Assembly (NCBI GenBank): GCA_963729815.1
Contig: CAVSPU010000004.1
Location: 496,001 to 560,000, forward strand
Origin: DAHUXN01 sp963729815
GTDB taxonomy: Bacteria; Acidobacteriota; Terriglobia; Acidiferrales; UBA7541
Direction: 5' to 3'
DNA: 64,000 nucleotides
Position numbers and translations under genes: made by a program
Notes under the pieces: model-generated
The model's database searches: none
Seen by the model: only the letters and a program-made list of their open reading frames with translations
What the model was told of the DNA's origin: nothing
Shown here: positions 8,197-17,466 of the stretch, piece by piece
Layout: each line of letters starts with the position of its first letter
Position numbering within the stretch: position 1 is the first letter of the stretch

Positions 8197-9653
8197 CGCG
8201 CACCTCCATCCAACGTGAGCGCGACTTCCGGCGTCTTCTTGCCTTTCTTCGGCTTTTTGCCGTTGTTCTCTGGAGCCGCTTCCGGCTTCGGCGCGGGCTT
8301 GCCTTCGTTCTTTTCCTTGTCGAGGAGGTCAGTGCGCTCCTTTTCGAGCGACGCGCGCTTGGCGATGTCCTCCTGCCGGTCGAAATAAACCTTCCCGTCG
8401 ATGATTGTCTTCTGCACCACGGCATAAACGCTCAGCGGATCGTGATTGTAGATGGCGAAGTCGGCGTCCTTCCCCGCCTCGATCGAACCTACGTGACTAT
8501 CGATTCCAAGCTGGATCGCTGGATTGAGCGTGACAAGCCGCAGCGCCTCGTTCTCCGTCAGGCCGCCGTACTTCATGCTCTTGGCAGCCTCTTGATTCAA
8601 GTGGCGCGCCTCTTCGGGATCATCGGAATTGACCGACACGATCACGCCGCGGCGCGTCATTAAAGCCGCGTTGTACGGAATCGCTTCGTACGCTTCCATT
8701 TTGTACGCCCACCAATCGGAAAAAGTTGAACCGCCCGCGCCGGCAGCAACCATTTCGTCCGCCACTTTATAACCTTCCAGCACATGCTGAAACGTGCGCA
8801 CCTTGAAATGGAATTCGTTGGCCACGCGCATCAGCATCAGAATTTCGTCCGAGACATACGAGTGGCAGTGAATGTAGCGCTTGCCTTCGAGCACTTCCAC
8901 CAGCGGCTCGAGTTGCAAATCGCGCCGCGGCGGAATCAAATTTTTCTCGCCGGCCGCTTTGCGCCGATTGTAGTCGTCCCACTGCTTTTTGTAGGCGATC
9001 GCGCGCGTAAATGCATCGCGAATCGTTTCCTCCACGCCCATCCGTGTTTCCGGATAGCGTGGCGTCATGCCCGGCCCATTGCCGAAGTTCGAATGCTTCA
9101 CGTTTTCGCCGAGCGCAAATTTGATTCCCGGCAGCGCGTCCGGAAACGGCAATTCGTCCGGCGGCGCTCCGTACTTCAGCTTAATCACGATCGTTTGCCC
9201 GCCAATCGGATTGGCGCTGCCATGCAGCACGTTGCCAATCACGACGCCGCCCGCGAGCTCGTGATAAATGTTGATGTCATACGGATTCAGCACATCCTTG
9301 ATGTTCACCATCGACGAAACCGAAATGCTGCCTTCGTTGACGTCGCCATCCACCGCGATGTGCGTGTGGCAGTCGATGATTCCCGGCATGACGTACATTC
9401 CCGTCCCATCGATCACTTTCACATCGGCCGGCGCTTGCACATCTGTGCCAACCTCGGCGATTTTGCCGTCGCGAACCAGAATCGAGCCATGCTCGATCCG
9501 CCCATGCGTGACCGTCAGAATCGTCGCGTTCTTGATGACCATCGTGTTCGAGTCATCTTGCGCGCGCGCCGCCACTGGAATCAGCGCGGCCGTCGCGAGA
9601 ATCGCAAAAAGCCTGACGCAAGCTCCTCCGCGAATCAGTTTTTCGCAATTCAT
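8193..9653 (-). CDS. Exported amidohydrolase, catalytically complete member of the triplet
   Basis: A 486-residue amidohydrolase-superfamily enzyme with signal peptide (cleavage near AARAQ). The first metal motif DCHTHIA carries His96 and His98; later ligands are visible in YIHCHSYVSD, RTFQHVLEGYKVA and VNSDDPEEARH. The C-terminal part has NPAIQLGIDSHVGSIEAGKDADF, the usual urease-alpha/imidazolonepropionase-like ending. The tail is Lys/Pro-rich and low complexity. It is flanked on both sides, with four-base overlaps, by paralogues that have lost the ligands. Substrate unknown: dipeptides, cyclic amides or other C-N bonds are all possible for this periplasmic group. Confidence 0.9.
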   Translation of the reverse strand: MNCEKLIRGGACVRLFAILATAALIPVAARAQDDSNTMVIKNATILTVTHGRIEHGSILVRDGKIAEVGTDVQAPADVKVIDGTGMYVMPGIIDCHTHIAVDGDVNEGSISVSSMVNIKDVLNPYDINIYHELAGGVVIGNVLHGSANPIGGQTIVIKLKYGAPPDELPFPDALPGIKFALGENVKHSNFGNGPGMTPRYPETRMGVEETIRDAFTRAIAYKKQWDDYNRRKAAGEKNLIPPRRDLQLEPLVEVLEGKRYIHCHSYVSDEILMLMRVANEFHFKVRTFQHVLEGYKVADEMVAAGAGGSTFSDWWAYKMEAYEAIPYNAALMTRRGVIVSVNSDDPEEARHLNQEAAKSMKYGGLTENEALRLVTLNPAIQLGIDSHVGSIEAGKDADFAIYNHDPLSVYAVVQKTIIDGKVYFDRQEDIAKRASLEKERTDLLDKEKNEGKPAPKPEAAPENNGKKPKKGKKTPEVALTLDGGAR

Positions 9654-11062
9654 TGCCGCACCCCCTCATCGCTCTGCTGCGCGGGCTTACTCGGAGGCCC
9701 CGGTGGCCCCGGCGAAGCGTCTTCGTGAATTTCGTAGCGCATGCCATCGACGAAAACGTCTTTCACTTTCGTTTTCTCGCTGAAAATATCTCCGTCGGTC
9801 ACGACCAGGTTCGCGATCTTCCCTTGTTCGATCGTCCCCAGCCGGTCGCTCACGCCGAGAATTTGCGCCGGATTGATTGTCATGGCCTTCAGCGCGTCGT
9901 CGGGCGACAGCCCCCGATCGATGGCCTTCTTCACGTTCTTCAAAATGTCCTTCGGATTCGAAAGCCCGCCCGAATAAAAGGCGTACAGCACCCCCGCTTT
10001 CGAAAGCGCTGCAGGCGTAGAAGGCGCGCGGTCCCAATAGCGCAGCTCGCGCAGCGTGATATTGTCCTCGTCGCCCTCCATCGGCATCGTGGGCCAGTTG
10101 ACGTTCACCAGCGCCGGCATTTTGCTCTGCGCGATGAAGTCCGCCATGTCGTAGCCCTCTTGGACCCCCGTCAGAATCGTGTGAATCTGCCACTCATTTC
10201 CCAGCCGCACGGCGCGGTAAATTCGCAGCTTCTCGTTCGCGGGCAGCAGCACTGGCTCGTTTTCGTCGAGCGCCCGTCCAATGACGACTTCCGTCTCGTC
10301 GTAGGGCGGCCTCTCGACTCCTTCCGTGTGCGCGTTGTAAATCGACATGGCATCCTGATACCAGCGCGTGTCGATGAACACTTGCCGCACATACGCGACC
10401 ACGCCCATCAACGATCCGGGAAAACTGAAAAATCCGCCCGTGGGATCAAGCGAAATGTCCAGCGTCGCCCGCGGCTTGACCACCATATTGCCCGCTCGCT
10501 CGTCGCCCAGATCCACCACCGATCCCTGACCCGGAAAAATCCCGCCCTGCGGCTCGACCAGCGCCGTCGTGAAGCCAGCCTCGCGCCAGCTCGCAATGCG
10601 CGGATCGTCGGCGCTCAAATCGTTCGCCGCGATATTCCACGGCGTCGTGTTGGGACGATCCTGCGGCCCCATGGAAATTTTCTGTGGCGCCGCTCTTGCC
10701 CCGCGTGGCCCGCGCCCGCCCGTCTGCTGGCCTGCAGCTTCCTCCGAGGGCAATCCAACGCTCGTGCCCGCATCGATCAGTCCTGGGTAAACGGTCAGTC
10801 CCGCGCCGTCGATCACCGCCGCTTCCGGCGGAATTGTTACGTCCGTGCCGACCGCCTTGATCATGCCGTCCACGACGACGACCGTTCCCTTCTCAATCGC
10901 CGGCCCCGAAACAGGCACAATGCGCGCGTCCTTGATTGCGAAATAGCGCGGCTCGCCCCCTTGCGCCAGACTCGCCGGCGACAGACTCACGGCAACCGTC
11001 GCGCACACGCCCACGATAAATAGCGATACCACGAGCAAACGAATGTAGCTTCGTTGTGTCAT
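9650..11062 (-). CDS. Exported amidohydrolase-family protein lacking metal ligands (first of triplet)
   Basis: A 470-residue exported paralogue (signal peptide MTQRSYIRLLVVSLFIVGV, cleavage near SLAQG). The amidohydrolase fold is recognisable from DARIVPVSGPAIEKG, YPGLIDAGTSVG and INPAQILGVSDRLGTIEQGKI. HxH is replaced by AGTS, and the sites matching HCHS, QHVLEGY and NSDDPE read PANEK, TGVQEGY and SGGLSNP. I chose the ATG at 11062; an upstream start at 11158 adds 32 residues before the signal peptide and is unlikely. First gene of the three-gene overlapping unit, 114 bases downstream of the FadN-like gene. Confidence 0.88.
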   Translation of the reverse strand: MTQRSYIRLLVVSLFIVGVCATVAVSLSPASLAQGGEPRYFAIKDARIVPVSGPAIEKGTVVVVDGMIKAVGTDVTIPPEAAVIDGAGLTVYPGLIDAGTSVGLPSEEAAGQQTGGRGPRGARAAPQKISMGPQDRPNTTPWNIAANDLSADDPRIASWREAGFTTALVEPQGGIFPGQGSVVDLGDERAGNMVVKPRATLDISLDPTGGFFSFPGSLMGVVAYVRQVFIDTRWYQDAMSIYNAHTEGVERPPYDETEVVIGRALDENEPVLLPANEKLRIYRAVRLGNEWQIHTILTGVQEGYDMADFIAQSKMPALVNVNWPTMPMEGDEDNITLRELRYWDRAPSTPAALSKAGVLYAFYSGGLSNPKDILKNVKKAIDRGLSPDDALKAMTINPAQILGVSDRLGTIEQGKIANLVVTDGDIFSEKTKVKDVFVDGMRYEIHEDASPGPPGPPSKPAQQSDEGVRQ

Positions 11063-11176
11063 TTTGCACCCCAGCAGAGCTTTTTCCGGACCCACCACGG
11101 TCCCGCCGACCCGGCCTAAGAGAGGCGCGATGCTATCGGCTGGTTTCCAGCCTGTCAAGCCGGACTGAAGCGTTTG

Positions 11177-13600
11177 CTAATTTCGCAGTGGTTTGCCGGT
11201 CTTCAGTGTATGCGCGATGCGCTCCTGCGTTTTGCGTTCGCCGCAGAGCGACACGAAGGCTTCGCGTTCGAGGTCGAGGACGTACTGCTCGGAGACTGCC
11301 TGCGGTGCCGAAAGCGGCCCGCCGCCGAGGACGTGCGCCAGCTTGCGCCCCACCAGCGCGTCGTACTCGGAGATATATTCGCCGCGCAGCATTTGATGAA
11401 TCGCGAGCTTCGCTGCGGCAATGAATTCCTCGCCGAGAACGCGAATCTGCACGGGCGCAGGCGGATGATACCCGGCGCGAACCATGGCCAGCGCCGTTTC
11501 CTTCGCGTCCGCCACCAGCCGCTCGCGGTTCATCGCCACCGCATCCGACGGCCGCAGATAGCCCAGCGATCGGCACTCCTCGGCGCTCGTGCCCACTTTC
11601 GCCATGGCAATGTTTTCGAAGACCGGCTTCATCGCGTGAAATAAATTCAAGTCCTCGCCGCCAGCGGCGTGTTCGTTCGCGCGAATCAGCATTTCCTTCG
11701 ACCCGCCGCCCGCCGGAATCAGCCCCACGCCCACTTCCACCAATCCGATATACGCTTCCGCCGCGGCGTGAATTTTCGCCGCATGCAGGTTGATTTCGCA
11801 GCCGCCGCCGAGCGCCAATCCTTGCGGCGCTGCAATCACCGGTCCCGGCGCGTATTTGATCGCCATATTCACGTTCTGGAACTGCCGCACGGCCAAGTGA
11901 ATGTCGTCCCATTCCTGTTCCTGCGCGCTCACAAGCAGCAGCACCAGGTTCGCGCCCACGGAAAAATTCACCGCCTGATTGGCAATCACCATCGCGTCGA
12001 AATCGCTGTGCAGCCGCTTCACCCCCGCGTGCAGCATGGCAATAATGTCGCCGCCGATGGCGTTCATCTTCGCGTGGAATTCGCAGCAAACGATGCCGTC
12101 GCCCAAATCGATCAGGCTCGCGCCCGAATTTTCCTCGACGATTTTCGATTGCTCCTTCAGCGACTTCAGCACGATCACGCCGTGCGGCTCTTCCACAGGT
12201 TTGTAACCCGCCGCTGCAAGGTCAAAATAGCTCGTGTGCCCCTGCGCGGATTCGTAAAACAATTTCTTCTCCGACGAAAGAACCGAAGTCACAATCGGCG
12301 GCGGCGCCTTGCCCAGCATCTTCAGCATGCGCGCCATCGGCTCGACGCCGATGGCGTCCCAGATTTCAAACGGCCCCAGCTCCCAATTGAATCCCCAGTG
12401 CATCGCGCGGTCCACTTCCACGATGCGGTCCGCAATTTCCGGAACGCGCCGCGCGGCGTAAAGGCACGTCTCCGACAAACTGCCCCACAGGAAGCGCATC
12501 GCTTTGTCGCCGACCTGGCCCTCCAAGATCGGCCCGACGAATCCGCGCAGGCGCTCGCGCGTGTCCTCGACCATTTTTCCGGCTTCGATGGACGCGAACT
12601 TCGCCTTCTGCCGCAGCCGGTACTCCATCGTCTTCCAGTCCAGCGTCAGGATTTCGCTCTCGCCGCCTTTTTTCACGCGTTTGTAAAATCCGCTCCCTGT
12701 TTTCTCGCCGAGCCACCCGCGCTTCATCATTTCTTCGATCAGCGCCGGCAGTCTGTAGATTTCGCGCGATTCGTCGTCCGGCACGCTCTCATAAATGTTG
12801 TTCACCACGTGCGCCAGCACGTCGAGGCCGACCAGGTCGGCCGTGCGAAACGTCGCCGACTTCGGCTGACCGATCGCCGGTCCCGTGCACGCGTCCACTT
12901 CCTCCACCGTCATGCCCAGCTCGGCCATCAGCCGCATGGCGTTCAGCATGGAAAATGTTCCGATGCGATTGGCGATGAAATTCGGCGTGTCTTTCGCCGC
13001 CACCACGCCCTTTCCAAGCCGCCGGTCGCAGAACTCCTCGAGCGCGGTCAGGACTTCCGGCTTCGTCTTCGGCCCGGCGATCAGCTCCACCAGCTTCATG
13101 TAACGCGGCGGGTTGAAGAAATGCGTGCCCGCCCAGTGCGCTTGAAAATCCTCCGAGCGTCCTTCGGCCACCAAATGAATCGGCAAGCCCGATGTATTCG
13201 TCGTCACAATCGCGCCGGGGCGCCGATGCTTTTCGACCCGCGCCAGCAGGCTGCGCTTGATCTCGAGATCTTCCGTCACCGCCTCGATGATCCAATCCGC
13301 TTCCGCGCACCAGCCGAGGTTGTCCTCAAAATTCCCCACGCGAATCAGCCGCGCAAAATCGGAAACGAAAAACGCGGCGGGGCGCGATTTTTTCGCTGCT
13401 TCCAGCCCCGCCTGTGCCAGTCGATTCCTCACGGCGGGCGATTGCAGCGTCAGCCCTTTGCGGTTTTCTTCAGCGTTCAGTTCGCGCGGAACGACATCCA
13501 GCAGGAAACACGGCAAGCCCGCATTCGCCAAATGGGCCGCGATGCGCGCCCCCATCGTTCCTGCGCCGAGAACTGCTGCTTTTTCGATGCGAATGGTCAT
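11177..13600 (-). CDS. fadN: 3-hydroxyacyl-CoA dehydrogenase / enoyl-CoA hydratase fusion, FadN type
   Basis: An 807-residue bifunctional beta-oxidation protein. The N-terminal Rossmann domain carries VLGAGTMGARIAAHLANAG, then the dehydrogenase active-site region VTTNTSGLPI and HFFNPPRYMKLVELI. A C-terminal 3HCDH domain follows (EVDACTGPAIGQPKSATFR, then GWLGEKTGSGFYK). The last third is a crotonase fold with QGLALGGGCEINLHA and EVGVGLIPAGGGSKEML. Dehydrogenase first and hydratase last is the FadN order, opposite to FadB. The length is close to Bacillus FadN (about 790). Together with FadA and FadE downstream on the same strand it completes the pathway. Confidence 0.93.
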   Translation of the reverse strand: MTIRIEKAAVLGAGTMGARIAAHLANAGLPCFLLDVVPRELNAEENRKGLTLQSPAVRNRLAQAGLEAAKKSRPAAFFVSDFARLIRVGNFEDNLGWCAEADWIIEAVTEDLEIKRSLLARVEKHRRPGAIVTTNTSGLPIHLVAEGRSEDFQAHWAGTHFFNPPRYMKLVELIAGPKTKPEVLTALEEFCDRRLGKGVVAAKDTPNFIANRIGTFSMLNAMRLMAELGMTVEEVDACTGPAIGQPKSATFRTADLVGLDVLAHVVNNIYESVPDDESREIYRLPALIEEMMKRGWLGEKTGSGFYKRVKKGGESEILTLDWKTMEYRLRQKAKFASIEAGKMVEDTRERLRGFVGPILEGQVGDKAMRFLWGSLSETCLYAARRVPEIADRIVEVDRAMHWGFNWELGPFEIWDAIGVEPMARMLKMLGKAPPPIVTSVLSSEKKLFYESAQGHTSYFDLAAAGYKPVEEPHGVIVLKSLKEQSKIVEENSGASLIDLGDGIVCCEFHAKMNAIGGDIIAMLHAGVKRLHSDFDAMVIANQAVNFSVGANLVLLLVSAQEQEWDDIHLAVRQFQNVNMAIKYAPGPVIAAPQGLALGGGCEINLHAAKIHAAAEAYIGLVEVGVGLIPAGGGSKEMLIRANEHAAGGEDLNLFHAMKPVFENIAMAKVGTSAEECRSLGYLRPSDAVAMNRERLVADAKETALAMVRAGYHPPAPVQIRVLGEEFIAAAKLAIHQMLRGEYISEYDALVGRKLAHVLGGGPLSAPQAVSEQYVLDLEREAFVSLCGERKTQERIAHTLKTGKPLRN

Positions 13601-13728
13601 CTCTTTCAGAAGGGGAAGCTCGGAGGTTACAGAACTGGTATCGAAGGGTCAACCAAAAACCCCCGGCATCCGCAACGGCGATAGAATACTCCTATAGGCA
13701 TCGGTCAACGCTAGGAACAGGCAGAGAC

Positions 13729-14628
13729 ATGGGAAACGTTATTCGCTGGCTCGGGACCGCCGTCAAAGGCTTGCGGTCGTTCGCCTACCCGCGGCCCGAT
13801 GGAGACATCGGCCGTCCTCGAATCGGCGTCGCCCTCGGCGGCGGGTTCGCTCGCGGAATCGCGCACATTGGCGTCCTCCGCGTCTTCGAGGAAAACGACA
13901 TTCCGATCGACATTCTCGCCGGTACCAGCGTCGGCGCCCTGGTTGGCGCAGCCTATGCCAGCGGCACGACGCTCGAGGACCTCGAACGTCTGGGAGCATT
14001 GACCCACTTCCGCGATTTTGGCCGCTGGACGATTTCGCGCATGGGCATGGCCATCAACGAGCGCCTGGAACGCTATCTGCATCGCTTGACACCCTGCACT
14101 ACTTTCGAAGAGCTGAGAATCCCATTCGCGATTGTCGCCACGGACATCGTCAGCGGAGAAACCGTTTATTTCACGAAAGGCGAGCTCGGCCGCCCCCTTC
14201 GCGCCTCCTGCGCCTTCCCCGGCATGTTTCTGCCCATCGAATATGACGGTCGCATACTCGTCGATGGCTTCTTGACCGAGGCCGTTCCCGCCGAGGCCGT
14301 GCGCCGCATGGGCGCCGATGTCGTCATCGCCGTCCACCTAGATCCGGGCCAGCCCGATCAGCGCCCCAAGAACACCATCGAGATCATTAGCCGCGCTTTC
14401 TCCATCATCCAGCAGCAACAGCCGCCGCGCTGGCTGCGTTTTGCCGACGTCATCCTGAAGCCCGCCGTAAAGCAAATCCATTGGGACGATTTCCAGCGAA
14501 CGCCGGATCTTGTCGCCGCAGGCGCAGCAGCGGCTGAGATGGCTCTGCCGGAGATTCGAACCGCGCTCAAGCGCGCAGTGCCGGCGCTGCGCGGCGACAA
14601 GACACACAGGTATTCGGCCGGCATCTGA
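13729..14628 (+). CDS. Patatin-like phospholipase (RssA/NTE family)
   Basis: A 299-residue serine lipase/esterase of the patatin fold. The oxyanion hole is GGGFARGIAHIGVL (about residues 37-50), the nucleophile elbow GTSVG places Ser67, and the dyad Asp is in ILVDGFLTEAVP. The DGG/DGA form of the last motif is DGF here, a mild variant. Translation was taken from the ATG at 13729; the upstream reading frame crosses the fadN promoter region and is not protein-like. Divergent from fadN with 128 bases between, it could release fatty acids from lipids for the adjacent beta-oxidation enzymes. Confidence 0.9.
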   Translation: MGNVIRWLGTAVKGLRSFAYPRPDGDIGRPRIGVALGGGFARGIAHIGVLRVFEENDIPIDILAGTSVGALVGAAYASGTTLEDLERLGALTHFRDFGRWTISRMGMAINERLERYLHRLTPCTTFEELRIPFAIVATDIVSGETVYFTKGELGRPLRASCAFPGMFLPIEYDGRILVDGFLTEAVPAEAVRRMGADVVIAVHLDPGQPDQRPKNTIEIISRAFSIIQQQQPPRWLRFADVILKPAVKQIHWDDFQRTPDLVAAGAAAAEMALPEIRTALKRAVPALRGDKTHRYSAGI

Positions 14629-14662
14629 ATTGTCTTTTGGTTTCTTGCGATTCGCTGGCGGG

Positions 14663-14923
14663 TTATTCCGCTTTGACTTCCACGCGCACGGGCTTCCCAT
14701 TCCCTTTGCCGCGCTTCGTCAGCCATTCCCCGAATTCCGTTCCAAAGCGCGCTGGATCCACGCGCAGGCTCGCTTCCATCTGGCCGTCGCCCGTCGGCAG
14801 CGTGTCGTCAAACTCAGCCGATCCGGTGAAATTCCGCATGCAAAACGCGTCCAGCCAATCGAGCGGGCACGCCTTCCGTTCGCCCTCGATCACAACTTCC
14901 ACCTGCAATTTCCTCGCGTACAC
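14663..14923 (-). CDS. Small conserved-looking hypothetical protein, start uncertain
   Basis: About 86 residues from a GTG at 14921-14923: VYARKLQVEVVIEGERK, then acidic and aromatic residues (DWLDAFCMRNFTGSAEFDD) and a basic end. The reading frame continues further upstream to 15169, but that portion is Arg/Cys-rich, overlaps the region before pckG and does not read like protein. The gene converges on the patatin gene with 34 bases between. Not recognised; composition and frame make it plausible, no more. Confidence 0.42.
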   Translation of the reverse strand: MYARKLQVEVVIEGERKACPLDWLDAFCMRNFTGSAEFDDTLPTGDGQMEASLRVDPARFGTEFGEWLTKRGKGNGKPVRVEVKAE

Positions 14924-15162
14924 ACCCGCAGTATAACACTTGCGCCTGCACCTGATTCGGCGCTGCGGCGCCGGTTGCGGCCCCCCGAAGTTGTTAACCG
15001 CCACGGCACATCCGAACGCCGCCGTTTCCTTGCTTTTCATTCTTCGGCGGCATAGACTTTTGTTTTGTATTGTTTGCACTACTAGATCGTTAGACGCGAC
15101 GCGCAAGGGCCCCTCCGGATGGTCGGGCGACTTTCCCCGCGCCAACCAAAACAGGAGGCAAT
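14924..15162. other. Gap upstream of pckG
   Basis: This 239-base stretch holds the leader of pckG. It is G+C-rich in its first half, with a GGCGCTGCGGCGCC self-complementary patch, and T-rich around 15055-15080 where a promoter is likely. A strong AGGAGG ribosome site lies at 15153-15158. I saw no known riboswitch or RNA gene here. Confidence 0.4.
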
Positions 15163-16923
15163 GTGCCAACTCCGCTGGAGAGGTGGGTCGATGAGGTTTC
15201 GCGCCTCACGACACCAAAGCAGGTCGTCTGGTGTGACGGCTCCGCGCGCGAATACCAGAAAATCGTCGATGGAATGTTAAGTGATGGCTCCTTCATAAAT
15301 CTGAATCCGAAAACTTATCCGAATTGTTATCTCCATCGCAGCAATCCAAATGACGTCGCCCGCACCGAAGGCGTCACCTTCATTTGCACCCGCGAAAAAT
15401 CTGACGCCGGCCCCACGAACAACTGGATGGCCCCCGAGGAAGCCAAGCAAAAGGCCGACCCCTATTTCCGCCGCGCGATGAAAGACCGCACCATGTACGT
15501 CGTGCCTTACATCCTCGGGCCAGAAAAATCTCCGTACAGCAAGATCGGAGTCGAAGTCACCGACAGCCCTTACGTCGCCGCCAGCATGCGAATCATGTCT
15601 CGAATGGGCACGGCTGCCCTTGACCGCCTCGGCGGTTCCGACGATTTCGTTCCCGGCCTCCATTCCCTCGGCGATATGGATCCTCAGCATCGCCTGGTCC
15701 TGCACTTCCCGGAAGAGAAATTGATCTGGAGCGTTGGCTCGGGCTACGGCGGCAACGCGCTGCTGGGCAAGAAGTGTTTCGCCCTGCGCATCGCCAGCTG
15801 GATGGCGCATCAGCAAAACTGGATGGCCGAGCACATGCTCATCCTCGGCCTGGAAGACCCCTCCGGCAAGGTCACCTACATGTGCGCCGCGTTTCCGAGC
15901 GCCTGCGGCAAGACGAATCTCGCCATGCTGGTTTCGCCGCTCGAAAAGCAGGGCTATCGCGTCTGGACCATTGGCGACGACATCGCTTGGCTGCACATCG
16001 GCAGCGACGGCATGCTTCGCGCCATCAACCCGGAGAACGGTTTCTTCGGCGTCGCGCCGGGCACGAACGAAAAAACCAACCCGAACGTCATGACCGCTCT
16101 GCATCACGATACGATTTTCACCAACGTCGCCGCGACGAGCGACTCCGAACCCTGGTGGGAAGGCATGGACGGCGCCGTCCCCGCGAACATGACTGACTGG
16201 AAAGGCGAGAAGTGGACACCGAGCAAGGGCCCCGCGGCCCATCCCAACTCGCGCTACACCGTTCCCGCCAAGCAATCCCCTTCCATCTCAAAGCATTTCG
16301 AAGATCCCGAGGGCGTACCGATTTCCGCCTTCATCTTTGGCGGGCGCCGCGCGAAAGTCGCCCCGCTCGTCTTTGAAGCGCGCAGCTGGGAGCACGGAGT
16401 ATTCGTCGGCGCGACGATGGCCTCGGAAACCACGGCTGCCGCCACCGGCGCCGTCGGCGTCACGCGCCGCGATCCCATGGCCATGCTTCCGTTCTGCGGC
16501 TACAACATGGCCGATTATTTCGCCCACTGGCTCGACATGGGCAAGCGCGTCAAGAATCCGCCCAAGATTTTCCACGTCAACTGGTTCCGGAAGGGCGAGG
16601 ACGGCAAGTTCCTCTGGCCGGGTTATGGCGAAAATGTCCGCGTTCTCAAGTGGATGCTCGACCGCATCGAAGGCCACGCCCAGGCGCGCGAAACTCCGAT
16701 TGGCAATGTGCCCGCGCCGGGTTCGTTGATGCTCGACGGATTGAATATCCCGCAGGACGCGATGGACAAGCTGCTCAGCGTCGATCCGAGCACTTGGGCG
16801 GATGAGCACGAAGCCATCGGCAAGTTCTTCGAAAAATTCGGCAAGCGCTTGCCGGAGCAGCTTCGCGAGCAGCACGAAAAGCTGGGCCAGCGGCTCCAGC
16901 AGGTCGCCGTCGCTCAGAAATAA
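15163..16923 (+). CDS. pckG: Phosphoenolpyruvate carboxykinase (GTP)
   Basis: Converts oxaloacetate to PEP with GTP, the entry step of gluconeogenesis, which fits growth on fatty acids or amino acids. 586 residues, near the usual ~600. The kinase-1a P-loop is in FPSACGKTNLAML, kinase-2 in IGDDIAWLHIGSDG, and the substrate region in FPEEKLIWSVGSGYGGNALLGKK. The PSACGKTN P-loop and lack of ATP-type sequence place it in the GTP class. Translation starts at GTG 15163 behind AGGAGG (15153-15158); an ATG two bases upstream is out of frame. A hairpin terminator follows. Confidence 0.96.
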   Translation: MPTPLERWVDEVSRLTTPKQVVWCDGSAREYQKIVDGMLSDGSFINLNPKTYPNCYLHRSNPNDVARTEGVTFICTREKSDAGPTNNWMAPEEAKQKADPYFRRAMKDRTMYVVPYILGPEKSPYSKIGVEVTDSPYVAASMRIMSRMGTAALDRLGGSDDFVPGLHSLGDMDPQHRLVLHFPEEKLIWSVGSGYGGNALLGKKCFALRIASWMAHQQNWMAEHMLILGLEDPSGKVTYMCAAFPSACGKTNLAMLVSPLEKQGYRVWTIGDDIAWLHIGSDGMLRAINPENGFFGVAPGTNEKTNPNVMTALHHDTIFTNVAATSDSEPWWEGMDGAVPANMTDWKGEKWTPSKGPAAHPNSRYTVPAKQSPSISKHFEDPEGVPISAFIFGGRRAKVAPLVFEARSWEHGVFVGATMASETTAAATGAVGVTRRDPMAMLPFCGYNMADYFAHWLDMGKRVKNPPKIFHVNWFRKGEDGKFLWPGYGENVRVLKWMLDRIEGHAQARETPIGNVPAPGSLMLDGLNIPQDAMDKLLSVDPSTWADEHEAIGKFFEKFGKRLPEQLREQHEKLGQRLQQVAVAQK

Positions 16924-16947
16924 CGAGACTCGATCTCGCTGTCCCTT

Positions 16948-16974
16948 GCCGCAGAACCATTCGCGTTCTGCGGC
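16948..16974 (+). terminator. Probable intrinsic terminator after pckG
   Basis: A perfect 10-bp stem GCCGCAGAAC/GTTCTGCGGC with a 7-base loop lies 25 bases past the pckG stop. The following ATTCTCGTTTA is only moderately T-rich, so termination may be partial. Confidence 0.6.
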
Positions 16975-17055
16975 ATTCTCGTTTATGGTCGCCTGTGCTG
17001 CTGCCAGTGAATCGAATTTGACAGCCAATCGGGCCATCAATAGCAGGAGCTTCCC

Positions 17056-17466
17056 TTGAACATCGATTGGGTTCGCAATTTTTGCATCTCGATGCCGTAC
17101 GCCACGGAATCCATCCAATGGGGCGACGATCTCGTTTTCAAGATTGGCGGCAAAATGTTTGCTGCGTTGGTCCTCGAGCCCGCGCCGGTCTGGCTCTCGT
17201 TCAAATGCACCCCGGAAGAATTCGCCGAATTAACTGAACGCCCCGGCATTATTCCCGCTCCCTATTCGGCCCGCTACTACTGGGTCGCGCTCCAAACGCA
17301 CGAGGCATTAAACTCAGCAGAACTCGAGCGCCTCTTGCAAGCGTCGTACGAAATGGTCGTCGAAAAACTTCCAGCGAAGACTCGCGCCGCGCTCGCGCAG
17401 GCCGCCTCATCCGGCGCGAAAATCAAATCCACAAATACGCGCCGCCCTCGCCGTAAGCCGCGTTGA
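17056..17466 (+). CDS. MmcQ/YjbR family protein
   Basis: A 136-residue YjbR-type protein (CyaY-like fold, often called MmcQ). Typical family landmarks are the opening DWVRNFCISMPYATESIQWGD, the central KIGGKMFAALVLE, and PAPYSARYYWVAL. Function in this family is not established; DNA binding has been suggested. The start is TTG at 17056, six bases after AGGAGC. The basic tail (TRRPRRKPR) overlaps the next, convergent gene by 44 bases. Confidence 0.88.
   Translation: MNIDWVRNFCISMPYATESIQWGDDLVFKIGGKMFAALVLEPAPVWLSFKCTPEEFAELTERPGIIPAPYSARYYWVALQTHEALNSAELERLLQASYEMVVEKLPAKTRAALAQAASSGAKIKSTNTRRPRRKPR

Noticed and set aside
6928..11023. Long plus-strand frames (6928-8175, 8784-9728, 9653-11023)
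   Set aside because: Antisense shadows of the three amidohydrolase genes, whose signal peptides and fold motifs are clear on the minus strand.
11669..13684. 671-residue plus-strand reading frame
   Set aside because: Lies antisense to the FadN-like gene; Arg/His/Gln-rich with no motif, a mirror of its codon pattern.
14924..15169. Extension of the small minus-strand gene up to 15169
   Set aside because: The extra 82 codons are Arg/Cys-rich, cross the pckG leader and its ribosome site, and do not resemble protein.
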